NCBI RefSeq assembly: GCF_009905375.1
Contig: NC_133648.1
Coordinates: forward strand, 305,800,565 to 305,864,564
DNA from: Apium graveolens
Lineage: Eukaryota > Streptophyta > Magnoliopsida > Apiales > Apiaceae
Length of the DNA: 64,000 nucleotides
Reading direction: 5' to 3'
Shown in pieces: positions 34,990-45,582 of this stretch. The notes beneath the pieces are model-generated. The model worked only from the letters and a program-made list of their open reading frames with translations, did not search any database and was not told the DNA's origin. The translations under genes were made by a program, and so were the position numbers. Every line of letters starts with the position of its first letter. The stretch's first letter is position 1.

Positions 34990-35486
34990 TGCCCAGTAAT
35001 AATACAATTGTTTAAGGGGGGTTAGATACAATTGTATAAACATTTCGAACAAGTATAAAAATATAACAGTTATTTATATTTCTGATAAAAACTGTTACAA
35101 ACTCTCTCAAGAAATACTGATATTTTTTAGAGCTGCTAGGTCGTACAATGCTCGGGAGTCTCACAATGTGATGATCTAAACTGTGTTTATATAATACACA
35201 GCTGCTACAAATCAGTGTAGGATATGCATTATCAATTACTAACAGAAAATGATACATATCTTTAACTGAATATACAAAGTCCTATCACTCAGATCACTCA
35301 GAACGAACAGATATCCATCCCTCAAAATAAGGAACATAATTAATCTTCACAACAAACTGCCTTCAGATGCTGATGTTCTGCAGATACTGATGATGCATCA
35401 AATCCTGACGGCACATCAAATACCGATGACATCTAAAACAGTCAAATCTTGAGCTCCTCCTGATCATTGAGAATCGGCACGTAACA
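34990..35486 (-). repeat. 5' LTR of SIRE-type element A
   Basis: Plus-strand ends are TGCCCAGTAATAAT and CACGTAACA. It pairs with 11336-11823. On the sense strand a TATATAAACAC box is seen at about 35190, and it is followed outside by the ATTAT duplication. Confidence 0.92.
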
Positions 35487-35491
35487 ATTAT

Positions 35492-37069
35492 AATGTTCTA
35501 TGGTCTTTCTCAATTATGTAGCCATCAATATCTACTTTTCAATTCTAATTAGTCGTAACTAAAGAACCATACAGTATACATGTCGTAAATGCACAAAAAT
35601 ACATATAATGGCATATAACAGTTATATTCTCCGAAAAACTCAACAACAAATAGTACAAACACCTGGTATCAATTTATCATTAACAATTGTTCAACAAGCA
35701 TGTATAACTAAATAATTTAATAATATATAAAATAAAAACACCCAAACACTAAACAAAACACAAAAACAGTAATATAATAAGGTAATAAAGACAAAAACAG
35801 CATGATTTATAACTCAAAATTCATGATATCTGAGAATGGACATATGTATGAGCTCAAATTCCTCTTTCAATTGCAAGATAAAGAAGATAAAGAAGATAAA
35901 GATGTATTAGTAAACCCTAATTACTCTTTCAGCAATGTATCAATAATTTCAGGCCCATTTAATCACAACTTCAAATGTATAAACCCTAAATAACATAAAC
36001 ACACTGATACACACAATTCTCACTTCGTCACTTCTAATTACTCTATGACGACTAATTGGCAGCAACTCGTTAAAGTCGTCGTTGTGGATTTGAATCGAAG
36101 GTAGAAAGAGAATTAAGTTAATGATTGTTGGGTGTGTTTTGTCAGGAGAATATATATATAATTATAATTATAATTATAAGAAGAAAATGCTATATCACAA
36201 AGCTTTTTTTGAGTTTTAATAAAACGCAAGAGGTGACATTTTGGATCTTATTGCTCAATAATGACATTTTGAGAATTATCAACTAAATGGTGACATATTG
36301 GGCTATTTCTCCCAAAAGTTATCCATTTAATCTTTTAGATGTTTCTATCTTTTTTTATTAAGTTCAAATCATTCTAGAATAATCTAAATTATTGATGTGC
36401 TCCACTTCATCGATGTTCCCCAAGTTCCATAGATAAATAAAGGATAGAACATAAAATAAAGGTTATGAATTATTTTCTAGAATTTTAAATGTAGCATATT
36501 TTTGAAATAATGAAAACATTAACCGAATTCTTACAAATTTAAACGAAGATAGCTTATTTGAAAAAATTGACCATATTTTAGTCTTTTGAATTCCCAAAAC
36601 CGAGATGTGAATATTGCACACTTATCGCCGCCGCCTGAGTTTACCATACTCCAACCATAAAACCATCCAGAGACAGAGATTTATACACAGACAAACAAAA
36701 CCTCTCTTTCCTATAACAAAGGCGCACTCCCGTGTATTATAATTAGAAATTTAAAAAAGTTGAGATAATAAATGCACGATGCATATCCGAAGTTTTGGAT
36801 TACGAAAAAAGAGTTACAGGTATAAACATATATGTGTTCATGATACCCATATAGAAAATGGGTATTCGGTTGAAGGACACCCCATTTTTATGTGCAAGTA
36901 AAATATTGTAATACTCCATAGTAAAATATTGTAATACTCCATGACAGAATGCGTATAGAGTAATACATAGATGCCAAACACGTATTCAACCGGCTACTTT
37001 TGCTCAAATATTAAAAAATTGATATTTCTGTTCCTTTGTTTAGATAATCGACTAAATATTTCCTTCACC
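35492..37069. other. AT-rich DNA between element A and LINE remnant
   Basis: No gene is supported. It holds a triplicated GATAAAGAA at about 35876, AAACCCTAA strings near 35918 and 35984, and a perfect 23-bp direct duplication at 36897-36942 (unit AGTAAAATATTGTAATACTC plus CAT). Confidence 0.6.
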
Positions 37070-38040
37070 CCATTTTTTTGCTATATAAATAAATTGTACT
37101 GCTTCAAAAATAATAATACCTAATCAGGATGAACCATAACAAACAAAAAGTCTACATCGACATAACAGGAACTACCAGCTATGAAATTAAACAAAATGAA
37201 TGCAATGCATTACATTATAGCTGAAACCTCATGAGAAACTAGAATAGAATATCCCTAAGGGATTCATCTCTTCGAACACTCCTTTTGAAGCTATCACAAG
37301 TGGCCAAATTCTCTAACTTTACGTTTAACCTCTTTTCAAATCTGTGCAGCCTGCTTGGCATTACCTTGCTTGTCGATACGAGCACTTCTTTCAGTCCAGA
37401 CATTTTAAAAAGTAATTGAAATTAAAAGGGTATATAACATTTTTTCAAGAGACAATAAATAGACGTCTATGGAATAAGTGCTCATGACTTTCAGTACTAG
37501 AAGTGCATAGTGAGAAACCTTGTGTGACATCCATACCAAAGCGCTGCATCCTATCACGAGTAAGTAACCTCTTTTTCATTAACAACCATAGAAGCATAGA
37601 GCAGTTCGGGATAGCAAAAGCATGCCATAACATTTTTAACCAAAGAGCCAGATTCACATTTCATGGCCTTAAAGATAGCCAGTAACATTATCATCACTGT
37701 GTTGCCCATTCCAAATAATATTATCTCTAGCAGAAGGATTATCACCTGAGTAGATGTGCCTGAGTTCATTAGCCAAAACATGATTCGTAAATTCTTAAAT
37801 TTCAACCTTTATCATCATTAACTTACCTTTTCCAAATTGGTATGACGCGTGAAATGAATGATGTCCTCTAAAATATAGTGAAGAATAGGCGTTGCCAGAA
37901 GAGGAAGTCGGATTTCTACCAATTTGATAAGCATTCTTACCCATTGCAAAACATCAACTATTAATAAATTTCCTGAGACTCCAAGGGCATTTATATGGAA
38001 GCTTCATTATCCAAAACGGTTTGTTTGTCAGAATACAAGA
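37070..38040 (-). pseudogene. LINE (L1-type) 3' remnant, zf-RVT region
   Basis: On the minus strand, FWIMKLPYKCPWSLRK is followed in broken frames by GDNPSARDNIIWNG, then SLWLKMLWHAFAIPNC-like sequence (NLALWLKMLWHAFAIPNCSM), LLMKKRLLTRDRMQRFGM and a Cys/His end SHEHLF. This is the zinc-binding region that follows the RT in plant L1 LINEs (zf-RVT). A further basic C-terminal segment and an A-rich end (AGCAAAAAAATGGGG, about 37073) complete the 3' part. Endonuclease and RT are missing, as in 5'-truncated LINEs. Stops and shifts show it is old. Confidence 0.75.
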
Positions 38041-38156
38041 ATGCAGCCAACAAATCCAAAGACATTCCTTCAGATTTACAATACGCCAAATTTGAAAACT
38101 GATTGCACTTCTATTCCACGTCTCCAGATCTTTATTCTAACCCACCCTGATCCTTA

Positions 38157-38191
38157 ACAGTCAAGTATTTTAAATCTTTGTTGGGAAGTGA
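38157..38191 (+). pseudogene. LINE fragment left of Copia element C
   Basis: The frame VKYFKSLLGSE runs into the insertion point and continues on the other side at 45583 as VVVKEFPENIN. It is the short left part of the LINE that Copia element C entered, with AGTGA as duplicated target. Confidence 0.6.
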
Positions 38192-39543
38192 TGTTGAGAA
38201 ACTCACTAACAAGTATAGCAATATAGAGGCAAGTGTATAAAGAATTTAACAAGTTTAGGCCAAGACCACAGTTAACAAAACAAAACATGCAGTTAAACAA
38301 AATCAGTAACTGAAATAACGAAGAGAGAAAGAAAAATGTACCCGAAACCATAGCTTTCAACAGTGACTGAAATAAAGGTTTACAGATACAAAATGCCAAG
38401 AAAATAATCACAGCTGAGTCACCAGGCCTTGCTCGAAGTCCTGGCTGCTCTTGAAGAGATTATTGCCCCCTACCTGCTGCGTTTGGGATGTGCGCAATAT
38501 CTCCACCAGGATAAAACAGCTCGGAGTTTATGTTAACAGCAGCAACAAAACCTCCACTTCGACCAGCACCTCAGTCGCCGGAAAATATCAGCACTTCAGG
38601 ACTTATGGGAGAGAAATGCAGAGAGGTTGAAGAGAAGAGATGAGAATGTAGTGTGTTGTATATATTTATTCATTCAGTTTAGCCTCTATTTATAGGAGAG
38701 GAAAAATGAAACTGTCAACACACTTAATGTCTGAATTAAACTGCTTCATTAATAAAAAATAAAAACTGATCAGATTTTGAATTCATTAATGAAAAAAAAC
38801 AAAACTGATCAGCTTTTGAATTTAAATTATTTGTAACAGCTTTTCACATTAACACCCACATTATTATCAGAACTTAAGTTAAGTTCTGATTTAACTCATC
38901 AGTACTTAAGTTCTGATTCTGATATCAGAACTTGTTAAGTTCTGATTTTATTCATCAGTTCTTAAGTTCTGATTCTAATATCAGAACTTGTTACAGATCA
39001 GATTATTTGCAGGTTCAATATATTTAGACTACTTAGCCTATTTCAGAACCCAGCCCAATAATCCAATCACCGATAAATAAATTCGAATTAAAATAATTCT
39101 CAAATAAATAAAATCCTCACCCAGGTCGCCTCGCGTACGCGAGACGCCGAGACATTCGCCCAAATCGCCCTTCGACCCGGTCCGGTGCGGTGCGGTGCGT
39201 GGCGGGGCGGGGCGCGCGTGTGTGTGTGTGTGCGCGTGAAGCACACAACAACACAATGGACCATCACACACCTTAGTAGTTGTATACTACTCATGTGGGT
39301 AATACCATATAAAGCACACAACCCCCTTTATTTATTTCAATGTGGGACAAACATTCTCAAATTTTCCAAGCTTTTCCAAGCTACTTTCATCTCTCATTTC
39401 ATATGGATTTCATTAAGAAAATTCTTAAAACCATACATGAAAATTTAAGTTCAAATATCATTGAACAATTTCCAATCATTAGATTTTAGGATTAACATCA
39501 AGAACATAATTAAATTAAGCTCTAAAATCCTAATTTTCTAACA
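38192..39543 (-). repeat. 3' LTR of Copia element C
   Basis: It is nearly identical to 44217-45577. It includes repeated AAGTTCTGAT / ATCAGAACTT motifs at 38877-38998, a GC-rich block with GGTGCGGTGCGG and GTGTGTGT at 39170-39235, and a sense-strand TATA box at about 38690. Confidence 0.95.
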
Positions 39544-39557
39544 ATCCCCCACAAATC
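39544..39557 (-). other. Polypurine tract of Copia element C
   Basis: On the minus strand GGATTTGTGGGGGAT lies directly before the 3' LTR. Confidence 0.85.
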
Positions 39558-40065
39558 CATACAGAAATGTGATCAATTTCCCATCATGACTTGTTTTTCA
39601 GAGTCGGTACCCTTCCGGGTTTGAACCCTCCTAATTCCTCTACTTCAATGGCTATCGGACTCAGATGGAATGTTTCACCTTGAATCTTAATCCGGGTAGT
39701 ATAACCATATTCCATAGACGACGACAAGTCAAAGGTTATGGTGCCAATCTACGGCTTTGAGACATTAATGGTCATGTCTCGATCCTGTTCATCGAATGCT
39801 TCAAGGATTAACCCTATCCTCTTTTGCGACCACACAATTACATTCGCTTAGCTGGGCATCTCCAGAGATATACTGCCTCTATCTCGTCAAATGACTTGAT
39901 CCCATTCAGAGTTTTAACACTCTTGCTTTTCTGGCAGTGTCAGTACCTTCTAGGTTTACAGGGGATAGACTCAGATACTATAGTATCATCTATGTAGCAA
40001 AGGTACTATCAACTCATCCTTACAGCTTGTTATTACCCATTGAATACACTTCAAGGGATCTCCTC
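39558..40065 (-). other. Non-coding region between gag-pol stop and PPT in element C
   Basis: About 500 bp with no ORF of note; it is the 3' untranslated part of the element's message. Confidence 0.7.
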
Positions 40066-43000
40066 TCATGTGTATTGGGTTCCCACTGTTGATGAATTAT
40101 GATGGGTTGACAATCCCATCCCCAACCTTGACTTAAGGACCACTGCAGGTTCCAGTCCTTTAGTAAGAGGATCAGCTATATTATTCTGAGTTCCTATGAA
40201 CTCTATAGCTATGATCCTATCAGTCACTAAACCCCTTATAGACTTGAGTCTAACTTGGATGTGTCTCTTAGTTTTAGCATTATGCTTTTTACTGCTAATC
40301 TTGTCGATAGTTGTTCGACTATCACAGTGAATAGCAATAGCAGGAAGCGGTCTGCTTACTACAGGTATTGCAGACATAAGTCCATGTAACCATTCAGCCT
40401 CCGTCCCTGTGGCATCAAGTGCACACAACTCAGCCTCAAAAGTAGACCGAGTAACAATAGTCTGTCTGCTTGACTTCCAGGATATTGCTCCACCAGCCAA
40501 GGTGAACACGTATCCAGTCACTCCATTGGAACCAGACTTCTTAGCTATCCAACTAGCATCACTGTACCCTTCAAGCACACCAGGAAATCTCCTGTATTGT
40601 AAACTAAGGTACATTATGCCTTTTAGATATCTAAGTACTCTATCAAGAGCATCCCAATGAGTTCTGTTTGGACAGCTTGTATATCTCGCCAATTTAGACA
40701 CAGAATATGAAATATCTGGTCTAGTACAGTTAGCAAGATACTGCAAGCTCCCAATAATCTGAGAATACCTTAACTGAGACACAGGTACTCCTGAAGTATT
40801 CTTGACAAGGGCAACTTTCGAATCATAAGGTGTACTAGCGATTCTACACTGTGAATAACCATATTTCTCAAGTATAGATTTCTCTATATAATGAGATTGA
40901 GTCAAGGTTATTCCTTCAGTGGACTGAATCAATTTGATTCCAAGAATCACACTTGCCTCACCCATATCCTTCATTTCAAAATGCCTTTTCAAGAATTCTT
41001 TAGTCTCGTTAATAATCTCAATATTGGTTCCAAACAATAAAATATCATCCACATATAGGCACAAGATAACACACTCATTACCTTTAACTTTAGTGTAGAC
41101 ACACTTATCACTTTCATTAATCTTATAACTGAAAGGCAATATAGTTTCATCAAACTTTTTATGCCAATCTCTGGGAGCTTGTTTTAAGCCATAGATGGAC
41201 TTGATCAACTTACATACTTTCCTTTCATTGCCTGATGCAACAAATCCATCAGGCTGATCCATATAAATCTCTTCCTCAAGTTCACCATGAAGAAAAGCCG
41301 TCTTTACATCCATCTGATGGATGATAAGACCATGGACTGAAGCCAATGCTATAAGCATTCGGATTGTTACCATTCTTGCAACTGGAGAGTATGTATCAAA
41401 ATAATCAATTCCTTCCTTTTGCTTAAAACCCTTAGCTACCAGTCTAGCTTTGTAGTTATCTATTGAGCCGTCAGGGTTCAACTTCCTTTTAAAGACCCAT
41501 TTGCACCCAATAGTAGAACACCCAGGAGGGAGATCAACCAACTCCCATGTTCCATTGGAAATAATAGAGTCAATTTCACTCTTGACAGCGCCCTTCCAGT
41601 GCCTTGACTCAGAAGAATCCATAGCTTGCCGGAAAGTTAAAGGTTCGTCCTCGATATTGTAAGTGATGAAATCACCTCCAAAATCCTTGACTATTTTTGC
41701 ACGCTTACTTCTCCTTGGTTCCTCTAATTCCTTAGGAATAGAGCTACTACTAGGTTCCGCCCCCACATTTGTCATCTTTTCCACATGATCAGGAATAGAA
41801 CTTGATGTGTGAGTAGGATCTTCCTCAGAAGTCGTTTCAGGTATTCCAGTCTTCATAGGGTAGACATCCTCAAAGAATGTCGCATCTCGAAATTCAACTA
41901 TCGTGTTTGCCACTATACCATCTATGTCAGATTTTAACACTAAAAATCTCATAGCTGTAGTGGTTTCAAGATAGCCCAGAAAGATACAGTCAACAGTCTT
42001 TGGACCTAGTTTCTTTCTCTTGTGTTCAGGAACAAGCACCTTAGCAAGGCACCCCCACACACGAAGATACTTAAGACTAGTCATCCTGCCTTTCCATAAC
42101 TCCAAGGGTGTTTTATCCATGTGTTTCAGAGGGACTCTATTCAAAATATGGCAAGCCGTATTTAGAGCCTCTCCCCACATGTATTTAGGCAACCCAGAGT
42201 TAATAAGCATACTATTAATCATATCTTTAAATGTTCTGTTCTTTCGCTCAGCAACCCCATTAGACTCAGGTGTGTATGGTGGAGTAACTTCATGAACTAT
42301 ACCATTGTTTGCACAAAATTCATTAAAAGCATTACTCGTATACTCACCACCTCTATCAGATCTCAATCTTTTAAGTAACTTACTAGTTTGTTTTTCTACT
42401 TCAGTTTTATATATAATGAATTTACTAAGTGCTTCATCCTTATGTCTAAGTAAATAAACATAACAATATCTACTACTATCATCTATAAAAGTAATGAAGT
42501 ATCTAAACTGGTCCTTGGTCAACACACCACCAAATTCATAAATATCAGTGTGTACTAAATCTAACAAGTCTGAATCCCTAACAACGTTATGAAAAGGTTT
42601 CCTTATCTGTTTAGCAGACACACATACTTGACATTTAGAATTCTTTTCTATGGTATATTTTGGAATCAACTCTAAGTTCATCATGTTCTTAAGAGCACCA
42701 AAGTTTAAATGACCTAGTCTAGCATGCCATATATTTGAGGATTCAATACAATTAACAGTAGAAATAACATTATTATTCATACTTCCCAAAACGGGATCCG
42801 CATTAATAACAAATAAACCATTTGACAAGTAACCCTTGCCAAAGAATGTACCAGTGTGAATAAGAACTACTTTATTACACTTGAACGAAATTTCAAAACC
42901 ACTAGAAACTAAACAGCTTCCACTTATTATATTTCTACGCATGTCGGGAACATGATGCACTCTCGTCAGAGATAGAATACGTCCTGAAGGGAACTTCAGA

Positions 43001-44178
43001 TCCACGTTTCCAACTCCATGTACTTGAGCAGCACTAGCATTCCCCATCTTCACAGTCAGGCTATGACTCTGTTGATAAGATACAAATAAACTAATATCAG
43101 CACAAATATGTACATTAGCTCCAGTATCTATCAACCATTCATTTGACAGATAGGTAGAAAATATCACAGGGTTGTAGGATACATACCGGTCAACGTTGGT
43201 TTCAGAAGCCGTAGCCTCACCAACAACCATGTTCACTACAGGCCCACTTGCGGTTCCAAGCACAACATTTGCTTGTGCTACCTCGGTTTTCTTCGCTTTC
43301 TTCGTAGGGCAGTCCTTACTCCAGTGCCCAACCTGCCCACAAGACCAGCATGGTTTGTTTGCCTTGGGTTTCTTGGCCTTGTCCTTGTCACTCTTAGGTT
43401 TATTACTATTAGCTTTCTTAGCAAAAGCCTTCCTCTTTTGTCCTACAGTTGCTATGTTTACCTTCGAGGTACCGTGTTCAGTTGGCATCACATGTCCCTG
43501 TTTGGACTTGTGTTGTTCTTGCACCGAGATGTCCAGCATAAGGTTGGTCCAGGTGATCTCTCCTTTCTGTCTTTTCAGGGAGAGAGAGAACTCTTCCCAA
43601 GACTTCGGGAGCTTTTCAATCACACTCATCACCTTGAACTTCTCCGGGAGATTCATTCCAGACTCCTTCAAAGCATGCACTATCATCTCGAACTCATGCA
43701 CCTGCTCAGTCATGGACTTATTGTCCACCAGCTTGAACTCGAGGAACCTTGCCACAGAATACTTTTCTAGACCTTGTGAGTCAGTATTATGTGTCTGGTC
43801 CAGCTTCTCCCATAAGAGTTTTGCAGAGTAGGCATCAGAAGAATAGACATCAAACAAAGTGTTTGTTAGTGCCGCAAGAATGGCCGCCCTAGCCACTCCA
43901 TCCTTCTCAGCCCACTTCGCAAAAGCCTTAACTGTGTCAGCCTTCTCTTGATCCACTACTGGTTTCTCATATTCCACAACCGGCCACAGACCCTTTATAG
44001 TCAACCACAGCTTCATCCTTTTCTGCCAGCGAGAAAAGCCAATGCCACCATTGAATTTCTCCGGTAAACCGGTTAGTTCAACAGCCTGTGGGAAACTATA
44101 GGTGGTCCAATCAATGGCCCCAGCAGTTACACCCGAACTGCTACCACCACCAACGATAACCTCACTTTCGTTAACCAT
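40066..44178 (-). CDS. gag-pol: Copia gag-pol polyprotein, 1370 aa, intact
   Basis: The ATG at 44178 (MVNESEVIVGGG) is chosen because it is the first ATG after the LTR and opens the Gag domain; the frame itself stays open upstream into the LTR. In order: Gag (about residues 30-230, with KFNGGIGFSRWQKRMKLWL and SVIEKLPKSWEEFSLSLKRQ), a CCHC zinc knuckle (C277, C280, H285, C290), aspartic protease (DTGA at 351-354), pre-integrase HARLGHLNF (about 485), integrase with D545, D608 and E644 (a DD35E spacing), RT (KARLVAKGF, QMDVKTAFLHGELEEEIYM, YVDD at 1042-1045), and RNase H (SDAS near 1206, E1248, HCDS near 1285, ADPLTKGL). There are no stops or shifts. It would supply all proteins for copying and inserting the element. 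The length is usual for plant Copia. I leave the lineage within Copia open. Confidence 0.96.
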   Translation of the reverse strand: MVNESEVIVGGGSSSGVTAGAIDWTTYSFPQAVELTGLPEKFNGGIGFSRWQKRMKLWLTIKGLWPVVEYEKPVVDQEKADTVKAFAKWAEKDGVARAAILAALTNTLFDVYSSDAYSAKLLWEKLDQTHNTDSQGLEKYSVARFLEFKLVDNKSMTEQVHEFEMIVHALKESGMNLPEKFKVMSVIEKLPKSWEEFSLSLKRQKGEITWTNLMLDISVQEQHKSKQGHVMPTEHGTSKVNIATVGQKRKAFAKKANSNKPKSDKDKAKKPKANKPCWSCGQVGHWSKDCPTKKAKKTEVAQANVVLGTASGPVVNMVVGEATASETNVDRYVSYNPVIFSTYLSNEWLIDTGANVHICADISLFVSYQQSHSLTVKMGNASAAQVHGVGNVDLKFPSGRILSLTRVHHVPDMRRNIISGSCLVSSGFEISFKCNKVVLIHTGTFFGKGYLSNGLFVINADPVLGSMNNNVISTVNCIESSNIWHARLGHLNFGALKNMMNLELIPKYTIEKNSKCQVCVSAKQIRKPFHNVVRDSDLLDLVHTDIYEFGGVLTKDQFRYFITFIDDSSRYCYVYLLRHKDEALSKFIIYKTEVEKQTSKLLKRLRSDRGGEYTSNAFNEFCANNGIVHEVTPPYTPESNGVAERKNRTFKDMINSMLINSGLPKYMWGEALNTACHILNRVPLKHMDKTPLELWKGRMTSLKYLRVWGCLAKVLVPEHKRKKLGPKTVDCIFLGYLETTTAMRFLVLKSDIDGIVANTIVEFRDATFFEDVYPMKTGIPETTSEEDPTHTSSSIPDHVEKMTNVGAEPSSSSIPKELEEPRRSKRAKIVKDFGGDFITYNIEDEPLTFRQAMDSSESRHWKGAVKSEIDSIISNGTWELVDLPPGCSTIGCKWVFKRKLNPDGSIDNYKARLVAKGFKQKEGIDYFDTYSPVARMVTIRMLIALASVHGLIIHQMDVKTAFLHGELEEEIYMDQPDGFVASGNERKVCKLIKSIYGLKQAPRDWHKKFDETILPFSYKINESDKCVYTKVKGNECVILCLYVDDILLFGTNIEIINETKEFLKRHFEMKDMGEASVILGIKLIQSTEGITLTQSHYIEKSILEKYGYSQCRIASTPYDSKVALVKNTSGVPVSQLRYSQIIGSLQYLANCTRPDISYSVSKLARYTSCPNRTHWDALDRVLRYLKGIMYLSLQYRRFPGVLEGYSDASWIAKKSGSNGVTGYVFTLAGGAISWKSSRQTIVTRSTFEAELCALDATGTEAEWLHGLMSAIPVVSRPLPAIAIHCDSRTTIDKISSKKHNAKTKRHIQVRLKSIRGLVTDRIIAIEFIGTQNNIADPLTKGLEPAVVLKSRLGMGLSTHHNSSTVGTQYT

Positions 44179-44199
44179 TATGCTAAATTCTAAATAACT

Positions 44200-44215
44200 A
44201 ATAATCTCTTCAAGA
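44200..44215 (-). other. Leader segment complementary to the LTR, in place of a tRNA primer site
   Basis: Directly after the 5' LTR the sense strand reads T then TCTTGAAGAGATTATT, and no TGG-type primer site is present in the 38-bp leader. The 16 bases are a perfect reverse complement of a segment inside the same LTR (44474-44489 on the plus strand). Confidence 0.6.
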
Positions 44216-44216
44216 A

Positions 44217-45577
44217 TGTTGAGAAACTCACTAACAAGTATAGCAACATAGAGGCAAGTGTATAAAGAATTTAACAAGTTTAGGCCAAGACCACAGTTAA
44301 CAAAACAAAACATGCAGGTAAACAAAATCAGTAACTGAAATAACGAAGAGAGAAAGAAAAATGTACCCGAAACCATAGCTTTCAACAGTGACTGAAATAA
44401 AGGTTTACAGATACAAAATGCCAAGAAAATAATCACAGCTGAGTCACCAGGCCTTGCTCGAAGTCCTGGCTGCTCTTGAAGAGATTATTGCCCCCTACCT
44501 GCTGCGTTTGGGATGTGCGCAATATCTCCACCAGGATAAAACAGCTCGGAGTTTATGTTAACAGCAGCAACAAAACCTCCACTTCGACCAGCACCTCAGT
44601 CGCCGGAAAATATCAGCACTTCAGGACTTATGGGAGAGAAATGCAGAGAGGTTGAAGAGAAGAGATGAGAATGTAGTGTGTTGTATATATTTATTCATTC
44701 AGTTTAGCCTCTATTTATAGGAGAGGAAAAATGAAACTGTCAACACACTTAATGTCTGAATTAAACTGCTTCATTAATAAAAAATAAAAACTGATCAGAT
44801 TTTGAATTCATTAATGAAAAAAAACAAAACTGATCAGCTTTTGAATTTAAATTATTTGTAACAGCTTTTCACATTAACACCCACATTATTATCAGAACTT
44901 AAGTTAAGTTCTGATTTAACTCATCAGTACTTAAGTTCTGATTCGACTCATCAGTACTTAAGTTCTGATTCTGATATCAGAACTTGTTAAGTTCTGATTT
45001 TATTCATCAGTTCTTAAGTTCTAATATCAGAACTTGTTACAGATCAGATTATTTGCAGGTTCAATATATTTAGACTACTTAGCCTATTTCAGAACCCAGC
45101 CCAATAATCCAATCACCGATAAATAAATTCGAATTAAAATAATTCTCAAATAAATAAAATCCTCGCCCAGGTCGCCTCGCGTACGCCGAGACATTCGCCC
45201 AAATCGCCCTTCGACCCGGTCCGGTGCGTGGCGGGGCGGGGCGGGGCGCGTGTGTGTGTGTGCGCGCGCGTGAAGCACACAACAACACAATGGACCATCA
45301 CACACCTTAGTAGTTGTATACTACTCATGTGGGTAATACCATATAAAGCACACAACCCCCTTTATTTATTTCAATGTGGGACAAACATTCTCAAATTTTC
45401 CAAGCTTTTCCAAGCTACTTTCATCTCTCATTTCATATGGATTTCATTAAGAAAATTCTTAAAACCATACATGAAAATTTAAGTTCAAATATCATTGAAC
45501 AATTTCCAATCATTAGATTTTAGGATTAACATCAAGAACATAATTAAATTAAGCTCTAAAATCCTAATTTTCTAACA
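44217..45577 (-). repeat. 5' LTR of Copia element C
   Basis: It pairs with 38192-39543. A sense-strand TATA box CTATAAATAG lies at 44711-44720, so transcription would start near 44680. Relative to the other LTR it has one extra AAGTTCTGATT-containing unit near 44940 and differences in the GGTGCG and GT runs. Confidence 0.95.
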
Positions 45578-45582
45578 AGTGA

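Larger units (their letters stand above)
11336..35486 (-). mobile_element. SIRE-type Copia retrotransposon (element A), split by an Athila insertion
   Basis: Two LTRs (11336-11823 and 34990-35486), each of the form TG...CA on the minus strand, are flanked by the direct repeat ATTAT at 11331-11335 and 35487-35491. On the minus strand the order is LTR, PBS, gag with zinc knuckles, protease, integrase, RT, RNase H, a small accessory gene, a long accessory ORF, PPT, LTR. A long extra ORF after pol is a known trait of the SIRE/Maximus lineage. Without the nested 11.4-kb Athila element it would be about 12.7 kb. Gag and pol carry many stops and frameshifts, so it is not autonomous. Confidence 0.93.
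38192..45577 (-). mobile_element. Intact Copia retrotransposon (element C)
   Basis: LTRs of 1352 and 1361 bp (38192-39543, 44217-45577) begin TGTTGAG and end TAACA on the plus strand and are flanked by AGTGA at 38187-38191 and 45578-45582. Between them on the minus strand is one uninterrupted gag-pol ORF of 1370 codons. The LTRs differ mainly by small tandem-repeat indels and a few substitutions, so the insertion is recent. All catalytic motifs are present. A polypurine tract is present, but a tRNA-type primer site is not seen. Confidence 0.95.

Noticed and set aside
35802..35993. 63-codon plus-strand ORF with repeated DKE residues
   Set aside because: The repeat comes from a small GATAAAGAA triplication and no domain or gene structure surrounds it.
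39185..39448. ORFs on both strands in the GC-rich LTR block (also 45079-45482)
   Set aside because: They arise from GT and GGTGCG simple repeats in the LTR; the copies differ by repeat slippage and encode nothing recognisable.
43196..43831. 211-codon plus-strand ORF
   Set aside because: It is antisense to the intact Gag region of Copia element C and has no motif of its own.
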